Shown here one piece after another: positions 52,358 to 63,974 of a stretch of 64,000 nucleotides of DNA. A program made the position numbers and the translations under genes. Source of the DNA: Steinernema hermaphroditum. Lineage: Eukaryota; Nematoda; Chromadorea; Rhabditida; Steinernematidae. The stretch is taken from the NCBI GenBank assembly GCA_030435675.1, contig CM059621.1, positions 6,386,001 through 6,450,000 on the forward strand, written 5' to 3'. Numbering within the stretch: the first letter of the stretch is position 1; each line of letters starts with the position of its first letter. The notes under the pieces are model-generated. The model searched no databases. It saw nothing but the letters and a program-made list of their open reading frames with translations, and was not told where the DNA came from.

Positions 52358-53622
52358 CTGAAAGCCAAGAAGTCACATGCTGATTGTGGGGGTGAGGAGC
52401 GTGGAGACTCCCATGGACGACGGGTTTGTTTTGGCTATGGCCGAAACAGGATGTAATATTTAGAATTGCTTCTGATCCGTCTAAGCGGAAGTACTTAAGG
52501 GGCAGTGCGATGGGGTTATTGTGGGAGTGTTGAGATAAGGCTGCTGTACTAGGCAGGTAGACCCGAACCAAAAATAGAAATTTGTCTATGAAGCTCTGTC
52601 TATAAGGAGGTGAAGCTAATGCCTGTTTACACGATTATAGAGAACTCTGCAATGGTAAATTTCAGATCAGACAGGGGCACCCGTGAATAGACCAGAAACA
52701 TCCTTCTACAGGATTCCTTGACAACAAGGTAAAACAGAGGCGCCGATATATCAGACAACCAAACATCGTACTATTTTGACGGAAATCCGCCATCGTACTC
52801 ATGCTCGTTTGTCGCTATTCATGAGTCCACGCACTTTACAAGCATCTATAAAAACAAAAAGGGAACGAACGTAATAGTGAACGAGACGTCGGCAAAGATC
52901 TTGATCCTGTTAATGGGATCTTAACGACACGATTAAAGAACAGAGATGAACCATTTAGGAGTAGGCTTAAAGACCGTGTTTGCAGAGTGGTACTGTAAGA
53001 TGAATTCTTTTCCTGAAGTATGGTTGGAGAAGACTTTTCTTTTGTTCTTCGAACGGAACCGTGTCTGCATCAACGCCATGTTTAAAAAGTGGACGTGAGT
53101 AGTGCATAGATGCGAACAGAGCTGAAGCCTCCGAGCCAAGCCGGAGCCGGCTAGTCCACCAGGTTTGGCTCGCGATGACGCAATCTGACTTGTCTGAGTC
53201 CGAATTGATTCGGTTTGGACTGGGGCTAGAGGTCCTGGTTTCCCTGGCTACCGAACAGTCCATATGATCATCACCGGTCACCACTTTCTGATCCATTGTG
53301 ATCAACATGCCCCATCTTAAGGGATGTCAATCGTGCCGGGATCTCTTGTTCGAGTTCCAACTGAATCATTGGTCTCGCCAAGTTAAATCGACTCAGGTTG
53401 AGTCGAGAGTCACTGAGGAGTCGATTTGCTAGAGGAATCCGATTGGATTCGTATTCAAAGTCCTGGCACGATGAGCATTTCTGTCTATATTAAAGACGTC
53501 TATTTTCCATTTCATTTTCCTAACCACCTTATCATCTCGCCACCTAAACCTGCCGCATAAACCTTCCATCGTAGCCATGAAATCGTAACACCTTTTATCA
53601 CACTTTTCGTGCGTGATACTTA
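52358..53622. other. Candidate first intron of stomatin gene, left part
   Basis: No coding exon supportable. The minus-strand frame 53308-52967 contains KVVTGDD, faintly like a mariner catalytic block, but flanks do not follow. A repeat with GAGCCAAGCCGGAGCCGGCT (53131-53150) recurs diverged at about 55234 (GAGCCAAGCCGAAGCAGGCT). Confidence 0.35.
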
Positions 53623-53962
53623 CAAGGAAAGGTCCCAAACTGTCCTACGCCGATTCGGCTGAAATTTGGCGTGGAGGATGTCATGCCAGAGTGTAGCAGA
53701 ACCTGATAGGTTTTATCGGTGAATGGCGGGTTTAAGCTATAGATCATAGTAGATTTTGTCCTTTGTAGTTGCAAGGTCCTAACACGATGTCCCTGATGTT
53801 CACAAAAGATACGGTGGTTTTATCAGTTTCTTGACCATTTCTTTGGGGTTTTGTGAGGCCATTCACCAATGAAACCTATCAGATATTGCTACACTCTGAC
53901 ATGCCAACCTCTATGCCAAATTTCAGCCGAATCGGCGTGGGACAGTTTGGGACCTTTCCTTG
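53623..53962. mobile_element. Foldback DNA transposon with about 105-bp TIRs and TTA target duplication
   Basis: The left end begins CAAGGAAAGGTCCCAAACTG and the right end is its reverse complement (53943-53962 CAGTTTGGGACCTTTCCTTG). Similarity continues for about 105 bp per arm with roughly 88 percent identity: ACGCCGATTCGGCTGAAATT and GAGTGTAGCA are shared. TTA flanks both sides (53620-53622, 53963-53965), compatible with a PIF/Harbinger-type 3-bp target duplication. The central 130 bp are non-coding. Confidence 0.75.
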
Positions 53963-55719
53963 TTAGTGGAAAGTCTGCTCTCCAACTAACAAGGATTGAA
54001 GCATAAATAAGAGAGAACTTGGGTTAAAGCTCTTCCACCGTAATTCGCCAACGACATATTGAAGGATCATTTTTCCAATTCGCCCGCACTTCCCACCACT
54101 GTGAACTCATCATCTGTCGAGCATTGGATGCAATATTTCACTTGAACAACATTCGACATCGCGACAAAAAAGAGGAAGTCTCCGTTTGTGATCACTTGAT
54201 CTTATCCGCTCTCTTGCAACGTGGGAACGAGTGCGCCTGGAGAAAAGAGGTCATCTCAGTTTCACTGCAGTGGGCAGAAATGTTTAGGAGAGCAGCGAGC
54301 ACTGAAAGATGCCTGCACACTCGCTGTGCAGATCCATGTTCCACTGTTTGCACCGCTAGGTTGGGGTAAGTCGTCAAAATATCAAAGATGAAAACAAAGT
54401 GCCTGAGAGAAGAATTCATCAGCTTCACAGAACTGTCACAGAACTTTTAGAGTGCCCAGCTTGTTTTTGTTACGTGTTTGTGGAACAAAGGATTATTTTG
54501 TGCACTTGGGCGACCTCTGGTTATAGCCGGACGCCCTAAAAGACGCCCCAGAATGGAAACTTCGTATTTCGGATGAATTTAGAGTTTAAGGCTATTGAAG
54601 AGGGAGAAGACATCGAAGCCGAGTAGAACATCGGGACACAGCTCAAGCAAAAACACGGCTCCATGCAGGATTTAAGATTTAATGCGCAAGAGGGACATTT
54701 TTTGTCAAGTGGACGGAAACGGAGAAGAGAAATGACAAGTTACGAATCAGGCATTCGTTCTTACTGGCACAGAATACAGAAAGGACCACAAAAACGGAGC
54801 ACATAGCTGAAGGTGTACATGGCTGAAGGTGAGTAAAGTGAGGCTAATTCTTTTTTTTTCATCAACCATATTGAGGCATAAAATACATGCCTAGAGATTT
54901 TTAGGTTAGCGGAGACCACAACTCGAATATTTAACCACAGAATCATAGTGCGTGGACCTTGCTGGGCTTTGATGCTTCTAGCCTTTGACGAACAAGGCTG
55001 TACAGCACCATAGAAACCCCACAGTAACAACTGCCAACTGCCATTGCAACAGTGTGGTGCTTGATAAAGCTGAGAAATATTACCTAGAAACGTGTCACGT
55101 GCAAAGCCCACTTAGCGATACAGACTCAATTCGCTTTACTGGTTCGAACCCTCTAAAAATATCTCCACTAATACCTCCTCTATTCCTTATAAATTACGGT
55201 AAACTAATAAAAAGCAAACTGAGCCGGAGGCCTTGAGCCAAGCCGAAGCAGGCTCCGCCACCCAGATCGGTTGACTCCAACGAACCGTGGTGACTTCGGT
55301 AAGCCCCGGCTTTGTCCAGACATGTCTAGACAGTTTGTCTAAACAGTAAGTAAATTGTTGGTCATTTTGTGGCGGCCTTTCTTGGCCAGTACCAAGTGAA
55401 CATCTAACTGACTACTTTTGTCCTGTTTATTATACAGTTATTGAAAAAATCGAAAGAAGCGACCCCAAAAGGGAATACTCAAGGTATCTACCATTTATCT
55501 CGCGGTGCGATGATGAACTTCATGTTTTCTTATTTGGTCTTTTGCAGAAAAAGTGTTCAAACTCGAACGAATGTGCAGCGGGCCATAAGTGGTCCCCATT
55601 TCAAAGGGTCGTTAGTCAAGAGATCAAAAGATGAGATAAAAGCAAAAGTTGGAAAGCAGCTTTTTCCACCGGAAAACCTTCTCAGCGCTGCAAAGTACAA
55701 AAGCGCTCCGTGTGCAAAC
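53963..55719. other. Candidate first intron of stomatin gene, right part
   Basis: No supportable gene. A GTCTAGAC-type cluster lies at 55318-55348 (CAGACATGTCTAGACAG). Open frames at 54124-54369 and 54761-55111 lack domains. Confidence 0.35.
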
Positions 55720-55768
55720 CTTCGATGAGTGACTCGAGGCGAATGGCGGGCAGCTTCCGAGAAAACAT
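55720..55768 (-). CDS. Candidate first coding exon of the stomatin gene
   Basis: ATG at 55768-55766 opens a 16-residue peptide MFSRKLPAIRLESLIE and ends at ATCGAAG|GTTTGC in phase 1, exactly the phase needed by the exon at 52357 (G|AG GGT TCG...). Joined, the model totals 368 aa plus stop. GTTTG-type donors are also used by the phosphatase gene in this window. The call rests on phase, composition and the missing start, not on homology; other upstream exons are possible. Confidence 0.35.
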
Positions 55769-56635
55769 CGCCGTCGACGTCGAGTGCCTCCAAGTGGAGC
55801 CGATCAAATCTCATTAAAGCACTTGAAGTCCGAGAAGTTCATTGTCCTCGGCGGAGGACAACGCCGAAGGAGTCAGAGGAGCGCATCCGGCGCAGATTCG
55901 GAATAATCCGATATGTGGCGGCGAACGCCAATAGTCGTCCTCTTCGAGGAGGGTCCAGCGAGGCCGGAGATGGCCATGTCCACCCAGAGGTCCGCAGGGA
56001 AGGAGAAGCAAGATGTCGCGCGCGATGAGAGGGCGCCTAGCCGGGATGAGCAAATGTGGAGTGATTAATGGCCGCCGAAGGGTGACGAACAAAAGAGTGC
56101 GCAAATCAGAAATGTTTAGAGATGCTGGAAGTTGTTTGTGGTTTGGTGGATGATGTCATCTGCAGTTTATTGACTTTTAAGTAACATGGAACACGAAGGT
56201 TGAGTTCAGTGACTAACTTTATGGAGAAGAATGGCCCGTTCGAGGCAGAAGTTCTGCCTGATAGACATTACCTGACGTTCCTAGACCACGTTTACAATCA
56301 TACAGGTCACAATTCTCTAGACCAGTATGATGTCTGCAAATTAAAACTGTCCAGACGCTTCTCGTAAATGTTTAGACCTCTGCATCAGGGTGTGCAAAAC
56401 ACAGAAGTTACTGTAAAGAAGAAGAGACGGTCGGGGCGAAGTAGACTGATTTTTGTGTCTAGTCAGCTGTATGCTACCGGCCAATCAGAAGCAAAACATG
56501 CCACGACCGGTCTCTTCCCTGTTCCATCTCGAGATGAAGAAAGTCACTTTTCAAATAAGCTTATATGTGATCAGATGATCACAAGTTCTGTTCTGACGTC
56601 GAACAGGAACCGGTGCAGGAAGTGAATGGACCTCA
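55769..56635. other. Region upstream of the stomatin candidate start
   Basis: 55769-56060 is GC-rich and open on both strands; the minus-strand frame from an ATG near 55976 (MAISGLAGPSSKRTTIGVRR...) ends at a stop after 34 residues without a donor I can place. The rest has no coding signal. It could contain the stomatin promoter. Confidence 0.35.
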
Positions 56636-56980
56636 TCAGAAGTGTTTTGCTACGCGCTTGTCATGGAAATCATCGGATGAATCCAGGAAGCGTGACCGGA
56701 AAGTGAGTAATGTTTTCGGAGCCGTAGGAAATGGGGAATATGGAAGAAATTGACGATGATTGAAAAAGGTTCGGGGAAAAAGGTTACTATGCCGTCGAAA
56801 GAGGGGAATAGTCCCGAATTTTGGGCTTTCGAGCAAAGAAGCAACTTCAACCCTTGAAATCGATAACAACAGTTCCTCTAAGCGATTTAATTTCACAAAC
56901 GCCTCATGTTCTTCTCCGTGATTCAAAGTTTCTGTCTCAAAGACGCACTTTGTCTTAAATTCGACGGTAGGATATTTCGT
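56636..56980 (-). pseudogene. Frameshifted duplicate of the F-box-like gene
   Basis: The minus-strand sequence NHGEEHEAFVKLNRLEELLLS aligns with NYGEECEEFMRK...AHLEELSLP of the intact gene at 57246-58124. A deletion follows and a frameshift separates the next matched blocks (QGLKLLLCSKAQN in place of QGLVASWTENPKF). Nucleotide similarity is strong across TACGGAGAAGAA/CACGGAGAAGAA and GAGGAACTGT. Only the C-terminal third is present. Confidence 0.7.
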
Positions 56981-57155
56981 GTAACATCATTTATTACGAG
57001 CATATCAATAAAGTTAAACTTTGGTTAAAATGTCTACACTAAATGCATGCTCATGCTCAGTAGCTATCCTTCTGATGCTTCCAGAGAAGGATCCCGGAAG
57101 GCGAATAATGTTTTTGGGAACGATAGGAAACGGCGAATGAGGGAAGACTAAAGAT
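56690..57155. repeat. Tandemly duplicated 3' flank of the F-box-like gene and its pseudogene
   Basis: 56690-56757 and 57084-57150 align (CCGGAAAGTGAGTAATGTTT versus CCGGAAGGCGAATAATGTTT, then GTAGGAAATGGGGAAT versus ATAGGAAACGGCGAAT). Each lies on the 3' side of its gene copy, showing that the duplication unit included the downstream flank. Confidence 0.65.
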
Positions 57156-57245
57156 ACCTTAAAGGGTCGGTTGGCTCTACGCTATATGTATACATATGGG
57201 ACACTTTATTGCACATCGAACTGCATCAACGAAATTAAACTGTTG

Positions 57246-58124
57246 CTAAGTCCTTAAACTACAGTGATCAGATCTGAAAGAGAGCTTCAAAGATCGCTTT
57301 CCTGGCAACTTGTGCACACTATTATATTCCGGGCCAGTTCCGTATGTTCCCTGGAATGTTTGTTCCACGGTGGAACATCCCAAGTCCTTTAGAAATGTCA
57401 GAATACGGTGCTTCTCGAATGAAACATTCGTTTCAACTGAAAACCTTTTCAACTCGCCATTTACCCAGCGTTTCAACAAAGACGCAATGGTTTCGTAGTC
57501 GGGCATCGTGGAATACCAATGAAGTCTACGGAATTTGGGGTTTTCAGTCCAAGAAGCGACTAAACCCTGGAAGTCCGAAGGCCAGGGTTCGTAGGGCAGC
57601 GACAGTTCCTCTAGATGAGCTGATTTCATCTGCTTCCTCATGAACTCCTCGCATTCTTCTCCGTAATTAGGAGTATACACTTCTTTGAACGTTTGTGATC
57701 GTCCCAGGAGTTTGAAGAACGGTTTCATAAAGACTGCTGAATTATGAATCTTCCAGGAGGTAAAAAATGAGCAGTTTGAAGCGATGTGAAGGAAGAGAGA
57801 AATTTTGCTGAGCGCCTCATTGAAAGACACACTTTCGCCTTGCGAGAATTCTGATAAACGAATATCCGTGATTCTGTCATACTTCGTGCTTAAATTGCTG
57901 AATGGAACAGGTGTGCTGCGGAACAGCTCTACGCTCGAGAGCTCAATGCTGCAAAGTTTCGTCTTCATATTAGGAGTCACGCTCAGCCTCAGTTCACGCC
58001 GCTTGCCATAGTGATCCCTCGCGACTCGCCCAAAAGCTCCAGGCAAATCCTGTGCTGGTTCAATGTCTTCCTTCTTCAATTGGCCGAAGATGTTGTCGTA
58101 AAAGGCATGCGGAAGATAGTCCAT
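57246..58124 (-). CDS. Lineage-specific F-box-like protein of a nematode-expanded family
   Basis: Single exon, 292 aa from MDYLPHAFYDNIFGQLKKEDI to SDHCSLRT. The opening MD..P..FYD....L...D followed by ...VARDHYGKRRELRLSV is a short F-box-like N-terminus. It is followed by a 220-residue region of beta strands and Leu-rich segments (LEELSLPYEPW, RFSVETNVSF), as in large nematode families of F-box/FTH-type proteins. I chose the ATG at 58124 because the reading upstream of it, although open, is hydrophobic and unlike the family. Such proteins usually recruit targets to SCF ubiquitin ligases, but here that is inference. A decayed tandem copy lies directly downstream. Confidence 0.65.
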   Translation of the reverse strand: MDYLPHAFYDNIFGQLKKEDIEPAQDLPGAFGRVARDHYGKRRELRLSVTPNMKTKLCSIELSSVELFRSTPVPFSNLSTKYDRITDIRLSEFSQGESVSFNEALSKISLFLHIASNCSFFTSWKIHNSAVFMKPFFKLLGRSQTFKEVYTPNYGEECEEFMRKQMKSAHLEELSLPYEPWPSDFQGLVASWTENPKFRRLHWYSTMPDYETIASLLKRWVNGELKRFSVETNVSFEKHRILTFLKDLGCSTVEQTFQGTYGTGPEYNSVHKLPGKRSLKLSFRSDHCSLRT

Positions 58125-60404
58125 TTCTTGTCTATATGACTTGATCACCAGATATTTATCTGCAGTTCGAATCGTTGCAGTGCAGCAGTGTGCGATTTGA
58201 TTTGACAAAAAAAAAAGAATCACAATGCGCGAAGCAATGCGTTGACAAAGCAACCAAGAACACCAAAAACGGAAGTCTTTGTGCTCAAAGGAAGGTATGC
58301 CGCTTGGTGGCATACTGTCCTTTGAAAAGAAGTGACAAATCTGCGATACACACAGGACAAAACATCTTAGAGAATTTAGAAAATGCCGCAAAAGGAGTTT
58401 AGGTAACAGAAACTGACAAAAATTGTGAAAACTCCGGGATCTGCTTGTGGTCTTGTTGATCTACAGTCAACCGACCATCTCGTGACTGAATCAAATCGAG
58501 CTGCTTAAAACTCGCATCCTCGTTGTATTATGCTACAGTGTAGCCCATCTCGCTACGGTAATACTCAGCTCAATCACATCCACTTCCATGAGACCCCTCT
58601 TCATTAAACCCGTCCCGGAAACACGGCTCAGAATCAGAAGCGAAAATAGGCAATCCCGCGGGTCCTTCACGCGCACCGTCCACCTCATTAATCGGCCACC
58701 GAATCCACCGAAAGGCAATCATCGCGCCACGAACTCCGCTCCCTCGGGGGACCAAATGAGTGCGCGCGTGTGCGTTTAAGTAAAAATCGTTGCGGCGCGA
58801 ACAAATTTCCTAATCCGTTTTGGATGAGACTTATGAAATGGGATTAGAGGACCACACGCGCATCAATCTCTTCCACTATGACCAGTCAAGGGACATGGGG
58901 GCGCTGTTTATGGGTGATCATGATGAATGGATCCAAAGGATTACGGAGTGAGTGGTTACATGATGGGAGAGGGTCGTAAAAACTGTCTTCTTTGGAAAAT
59001 AGAGGACTTGGAGGTTTAGGAATATGACCGTAGTGGCTTATGATCAACGATCGAAGGGGATGAGATCGTTGCGTAAAGGTGCTGATCCGACAGGCGACAA
59101 TATATTTCTGGAAGCGCAACGTTTTGTCCACCTTTGAGGGACCGTAACCTTTTGTCGTGTTGTTGGATTGAGCTGAATCGTGGCAGGAGCCCATGATATG
59201 CCCGATTTTGTGGTTTTTGCATAAAAATTCAATATCAATTTGTAGAAAAATCTTGCGATGGTGTGCTTAGGCTCATTTTAAAGAACGGAAAATTTTAGTA
59301 ATGTGCCATCTATTCGATTTTGATAAATAAATACAAAAAAAAATGTTTTATGCATTTTCGACACATCTTCCCACTTCTTGTAGCCGTAGATCACTGGATA
59401 ATACTCAATAACATTAAATGTCCGTATCTCAGACTTCTAAATAGCCCCATTCTGCAATCCATGCGACTCAGAATCGTCCAACGACCTTCTCCCAAAAACA
59501 AACAATTAGGTCCTCCGGGAACGACCGATCGGCATCACGTGTCCCCGGAAGGACCTTCTCGGTAAACAAACAACATCGCCAGAATGAATTATGTGCGGCA
59601 CCGGAAAAGCGAACGGTCGTCGTAAATCACGCGCCGATCGAATTACATCGCAATTAAACGAGGGAAATCGACGCTTTTTCTGGTGGTAATGGCCCGGATT
59701 GCCCTCGGGGCCAATGAGGGCGTCGCAGGGATTGGGGACAGGGGCTCTAGGATTAAGCGGAAATGACGATTATGGAAATGGGGATAGAAAAAGAACACGG
59801 ATTGAATGTCAGCATCATAAAATTCACTTCTATAAAGGCAAACGGGTCAACGAGGAACGAACGAGGAATGAAAGGAACACGATTAGAGTGGTTTGTTTTG
59901 ATGACGCCGACATCCTGAACCTTATCCATCCGTCAAAACACCTTACGGAAGCATAGCCTTTTCATGATGCGCAACATTTCAGATGGTAACGTCGACTCCA
60001 CTGTAGATCCCTCACGTTGAAAATGGGCGTCTTGTGGAACATTTATTTGCTCATGTAGAATGAGATGGACGCCAGATATTCACTCTTTCTAGGAGCCAAT
60101 CTGGCTGCCTGTTTAGCCCGTACATCGACAATTACAGAACATCCGCCGTTCAGTCACTAAAACCGTCTAGCTCAAAATCAGGACCACTTTGTAAAATCGG
60201 CATGTTTTTCTGTGATCGAGTGGGACACGTGATCAGAGATGTCTGTTAAGAACAAAGAAGAAAGCACGATTCACGATGAAATTGATGGCCAGGGTCCAGA
60301 GTGTTTCTCGTTCATGGGACTGTCGTTAGTTTCAAGTAATTTTCAATATCATCATCATACAAGGGCGACAGTGCTGACCATCTACCATTTTCAGTAACGG
60401 CGGC
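58125..60404. other. Gene-free interval downstream of the gene block
   Basis: Open frames on both strands around 58570-59240 and 59699-59956 have no domain or splice context. A hairpin at 59508-59556 (AGGTCCTCCGGG with CCCGGAAGGACCT, one bulge) is flanked by AAACAAACAA on both sides. Confidence 0.4.
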
Positions 60405-60505
60405 AGAGAACGACCGCTCACTCATTCCATTCAGTGAACTTCTGAGAGAGCTAGTGGACGACCCGACCGATCACTGGAACACAAATGAAAGGAATATGCA
60501 AATTA
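60405..60505. repeat. Dispersed repeat copy, GAACGACCGCTCACTCA family
   Basis: Second copy of the repeat at 18895-18990: the exact 17-mer at 60408-60424, TGGACGACCCG near 60453 and ATATGCAAAT near 60494 occur in the same order with similar spacing. Confidence 0.5.
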
Positions 60506-63500
60506 TATATTTGAGCTTGCGGGGGAGCGAAGGAAGCCGTATTCACTTTCGTGCAAGGGCTAACATCCACGTTTGGCTTAGGCTCATGCCTATATATTTT
60601 GAGCGAACGCGAAGGAGGAGCCCCCTTGATAGCTTAACAGCATTATGAGAGAATCGGTGGTCTTTTTTGGCGGTGTTGTCAAGTCGATTGTCGCCCCATA
60701 CGAGGCCCCAGAGGTATCATAAGAGGACCTTTTTGGGTCAGAAAATTATCCAAAAAATCGATTGGAGATTTTAGTCTCTCTGGTCGAATACAGTCGTCTA
60801 TAACCCTCACAATATTACTACCAGCGCTATGAAATTCAAACTTAAATGTGCACAGTAATCGGCAAGAAAATCTGTGTTAGCATGGAGAAAATGAAGAATA
60901 CGCTCCCGCTGTGAAGTAGGTGAAACTGATGTCACCAAGGGTACTTTACGCAACAGTTCACCTTTGCACTGCAAAGTACACGGGCAATTACCAGAACTTC
61001 AAGCGGACAACTGCCCTAAACACTCGGTGGCACCTAATAAATTCTCGTCGTCCGGTGGCAGTCACCCAAAAACAATTTACGACAAGTTTTGTTTTATTGC
61101 TTCCGCGACACACAAAAAAGAAGTGCTCATTATTATTGATGGCGCCTCTTCGAGCAGGCGGCCCTCGGCGCTTAAAACCGAAATTTGCACTTACGACGAG
61201 CCGGCCGCGAAGACGACTTCGAGCGGTAGCGCTTCGGCATCTGCGGCATCACCTCGCGCTCAAAGAGAGCTCTGACGCCCTAACGACGGGATAATGGCCC
61301 CTGGAGGATTCGTCCTATCACAGCGAAAGGACTTTTCCGTCCGCCCCGACCGACGGGTGTCCACTTCGGTGTTTACGGAAACACGATTATTTTGAAGGGC
61401 GCATAACAAGTCCATTATTTGGTCAAAAGTGGATTGCGAGTGATAGCCAGCAATGATGGATGGCGCTGTTATTCGGTGGGTACGCATGACAGAAACGGCG
61501 GTTTGCAGAAAGTTGCCTTCGTGAAAAATTCATTAGGGTCTGGACAGGCTGAAGTTGTGTCTTCTTTCGTTGCAAAAAGGCGTGAATTTGGGAAGTGGAG
61601 ATGTAAGGGCTTTGCAAGAAGGTACTGTCGATGTGTGTGGGCCACTGAAGTTTGGAATGGATGGTTGAAAGTTGAGAAAATTCAACAGACAATAGTACAC
61701 CGTAAGTCCAAACATGTCCAGGACGAATCTCCAGACTTTCTTTTCGTGGATATGGCAACATCATTTTTAAGAGTGAACCGCATGAGCCTTCTGTGGCGCT
61801 CCTCCTGCGCTACACTCCACTTTTTAGTGTTTTTCCTATCCTTGAGACACCAATTTTTCCCGAAAACCAGTCAAGCACAAAAAGATTTCTGATGCTGCGT
61901 CGAAAAAAAACAGATTTTGTTCGATTGTGCACTATTGGAAACTTAAAAACTTATACATGCGGAGGCTTCTGAGATTTACCCTTTCCTGAATGTGCTCTTA
62001 ATATCGAACAGTTATTATTCTTGTGATTAACTTTCGAGCCTTACGGACCAATTTTTGGAACACTTTTGTTTTTGTACTAAATCGACACTCTAAAAAGGGT
62101 CAACTTTACCGACTACCCGAGATCGCATATTTTCAAGTTGACCTCGACAAAGGCTCTCCACTTCGAGCTCGGAGATTGCTGTTTGCTGTTCATGTTTCAC
62201 TTTCTTCGCTCTATTTCACCTTCATTTGTGCTCATCCATAAATGATGACATTAGAGGAAATCACTGTTAATAAGATGACATCGAAAATAGGACAAAACAT
62301 TTCTTGGCCCGTAACTCTGCATTTTTGATGAGCTTTTTGGGTTCTGCTTGCTTCACGAAATATGGGCTGAGGTTAACCATTCGAATGGTGAATACCTTGA
62401 GTGAAGTGAACGACTAAACGTTCACTTCTAAGAACGATCAACGTTCCAAACCATTGTTTAATTTCATTGTGCCGAGCATTTCGGACCAACAGGACCAATT
62501 TTTGGAATATCTCGTTTTTTTTTCAATCGAACAGTGTTTGTATGCATCTGTCTTTGTTTTCGAGGCACGTCCTGACTAAACATAATTCGTTTGTTTTCGA
62601 TCCGTGTTCCGTCGAGTTGTGTGCGAACTTCGCAGATTTTACGGCGAAATGTCGTGCCAAAAGCATCCAGAAAACAAAGAAAGGGCGAAATAAATGAATA
62701 AACGAAATTTAGGAGGTGGCGGTGGATTCGCACGTAAAAATTTAATTTCACTGTATGGTGTATTATTCTGATAAAGATGATATAGTAGAAATTTCGGATA
62801 TAGCGATAGTATCCTTAGATTATTAAGATGTCCTCCTGATGACCTTTAGATGTTTGTTCGGTGGAACAAAGGTATAGTGTATACAGTGCCCATTGGTGGA
62901 CGCATTGGCTGCATTTCTGCACAGAGTCACTACTGTGCACAAGTCAGAGTTTCGATTCAGCGGAATTCCGGGATTATTGTCCTAATAAAATTTTCGTCGC
63001 CATCTCTTTTATTAAGTACTGGAACATGGTTAAACAATTCGAAAATTGACTACTTTGACCATTGTTCTTAGACAACTAGTGCACCTTTAGCAGAATCAGC
63101 TATTGTGCGGCAGTTCCTAGTGCATTTCCTGTCGGAAAAGATTCCAAGAAGCGCCATTACTTATTAACCGCCATCTGCGATCTTCGTGCAGATGGCGGCG
63201 TCTATTGCGGAAATATTTTTCCTCAAAAAAAAACTTCGCAATCCTCGACTCTATGCAATTATTCTCGAAATAGCGTTCGTGGAAAGTGCAAGATTCAAGA
63301 AGAGGACCACCCGCGTGATTCACTTTTCGACGAATTCGAGGACATCAATGGGTTCCGTAATGAAATGCACTCTCCAAAGAAAAGTATGTCCATTCATATG
63401 GACCTGGCGTGGGAACGTCTCTTCGTGAATGGGGTCATTAGTGCTGACAGGGATCTGAGTGATCCAAAAAAAGAACCCGTGGCACAGTATGACATCACTG

Positions 63501-63892
63501 GAATATGGTCGTATTATGTTGAGTGACCCAGTAAGAGGAAATGAGTTAAATTAGGAAAACAAAGAGGAATCAATATCCCCTTGCAGAACATTTCCGATGG
63601 GCGTTTTGCAGACGCGCCTAATCATAGAACCATCTGAGAAATCTGACCAGAGGTCTCACTTAACGAACGCTAATTAAGTAATTAAGGAACACATTTCAAA
63701 GAAAAAAGCCTATCTGAGATTTATTAACGTGATAATTATTAACGTAGGCATGCAAATGGAAATGAATAGCGTATGTTTACAAAAAAAAGAATTGAAGCCA
63801 TGCATCCGGAGTGCTATGCAGCTTGTACTCTATGTATTCGAATAATGCCATTTAAGCTCGTTTTTTGGAGGATAAAAGAGAGCAAAAAAATT
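60506..63892. other. Gene-free interval up to the tRNA gene
   Basis: No supportable protein gene; the longest plus-strand frame (61419-61892) has no ATG start or domain. GGACCAATTTTTGGAA occurs twice (62045-62060 and 62492-62507), each near a T-rich tract, marking a diverged dispersed repeat. From 62700 onward the sequence is AT-rich. Confidence 0.4.
63884..63890 (-). terminator. RNA polymerase III terminator of tRNA-Ser
   Basis: A run of seven T on the minus strand begins three bases after the tRNA discriminator base, as expected for pol III termination. Confidence 0.8.
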
Positions 63893-63974
63893 CGATCAGG
63901 ATGAGATTCGAACTCACGCGGGGAAACCCCAATGGATTAGCAGTCCATCGCCTTAACCACTCGGCCACCTGATC
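63893..63974 (-). tRNA. tRNA-Ser (anticodon GCT)
   Basis: 82 nt without intron or encoded CCA. The acceptor stem pairs GATCAGG with CCTGATC, with discriminator G. The D arm contains the A box TGGCCGAGTGG. The anticodon stem ATGGA/TCCAT holds the loop CTGCTAA with anticodon GCT at 63941-63939. A long variable arm (GGGGTTTCCCC) marks a class II tRNA, and the T arm has the B box AGTTCGAATCT. It decodes AGC/AGU serine codons. All stems pair, so it should be functional. Confidence 0.97.

Noticed and set aside
52967..53308. Minus-strand frame with KVVTGDD, like a mariner catalytic Asp block
   Set aside because: The aromatic and Lys residues that should follow are absent and no second block is present.
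55814..56104. Minus-strand open frames upstream of the stomatin candidate exon
   Set aside because: The plausible-looking peptides are in different frames and no donor/acceptor pair joins them.
61419..61892. 157-codon open frame on the plus strand
   Set aside because: It has no ATG at its start, no domain, and mixed composition.
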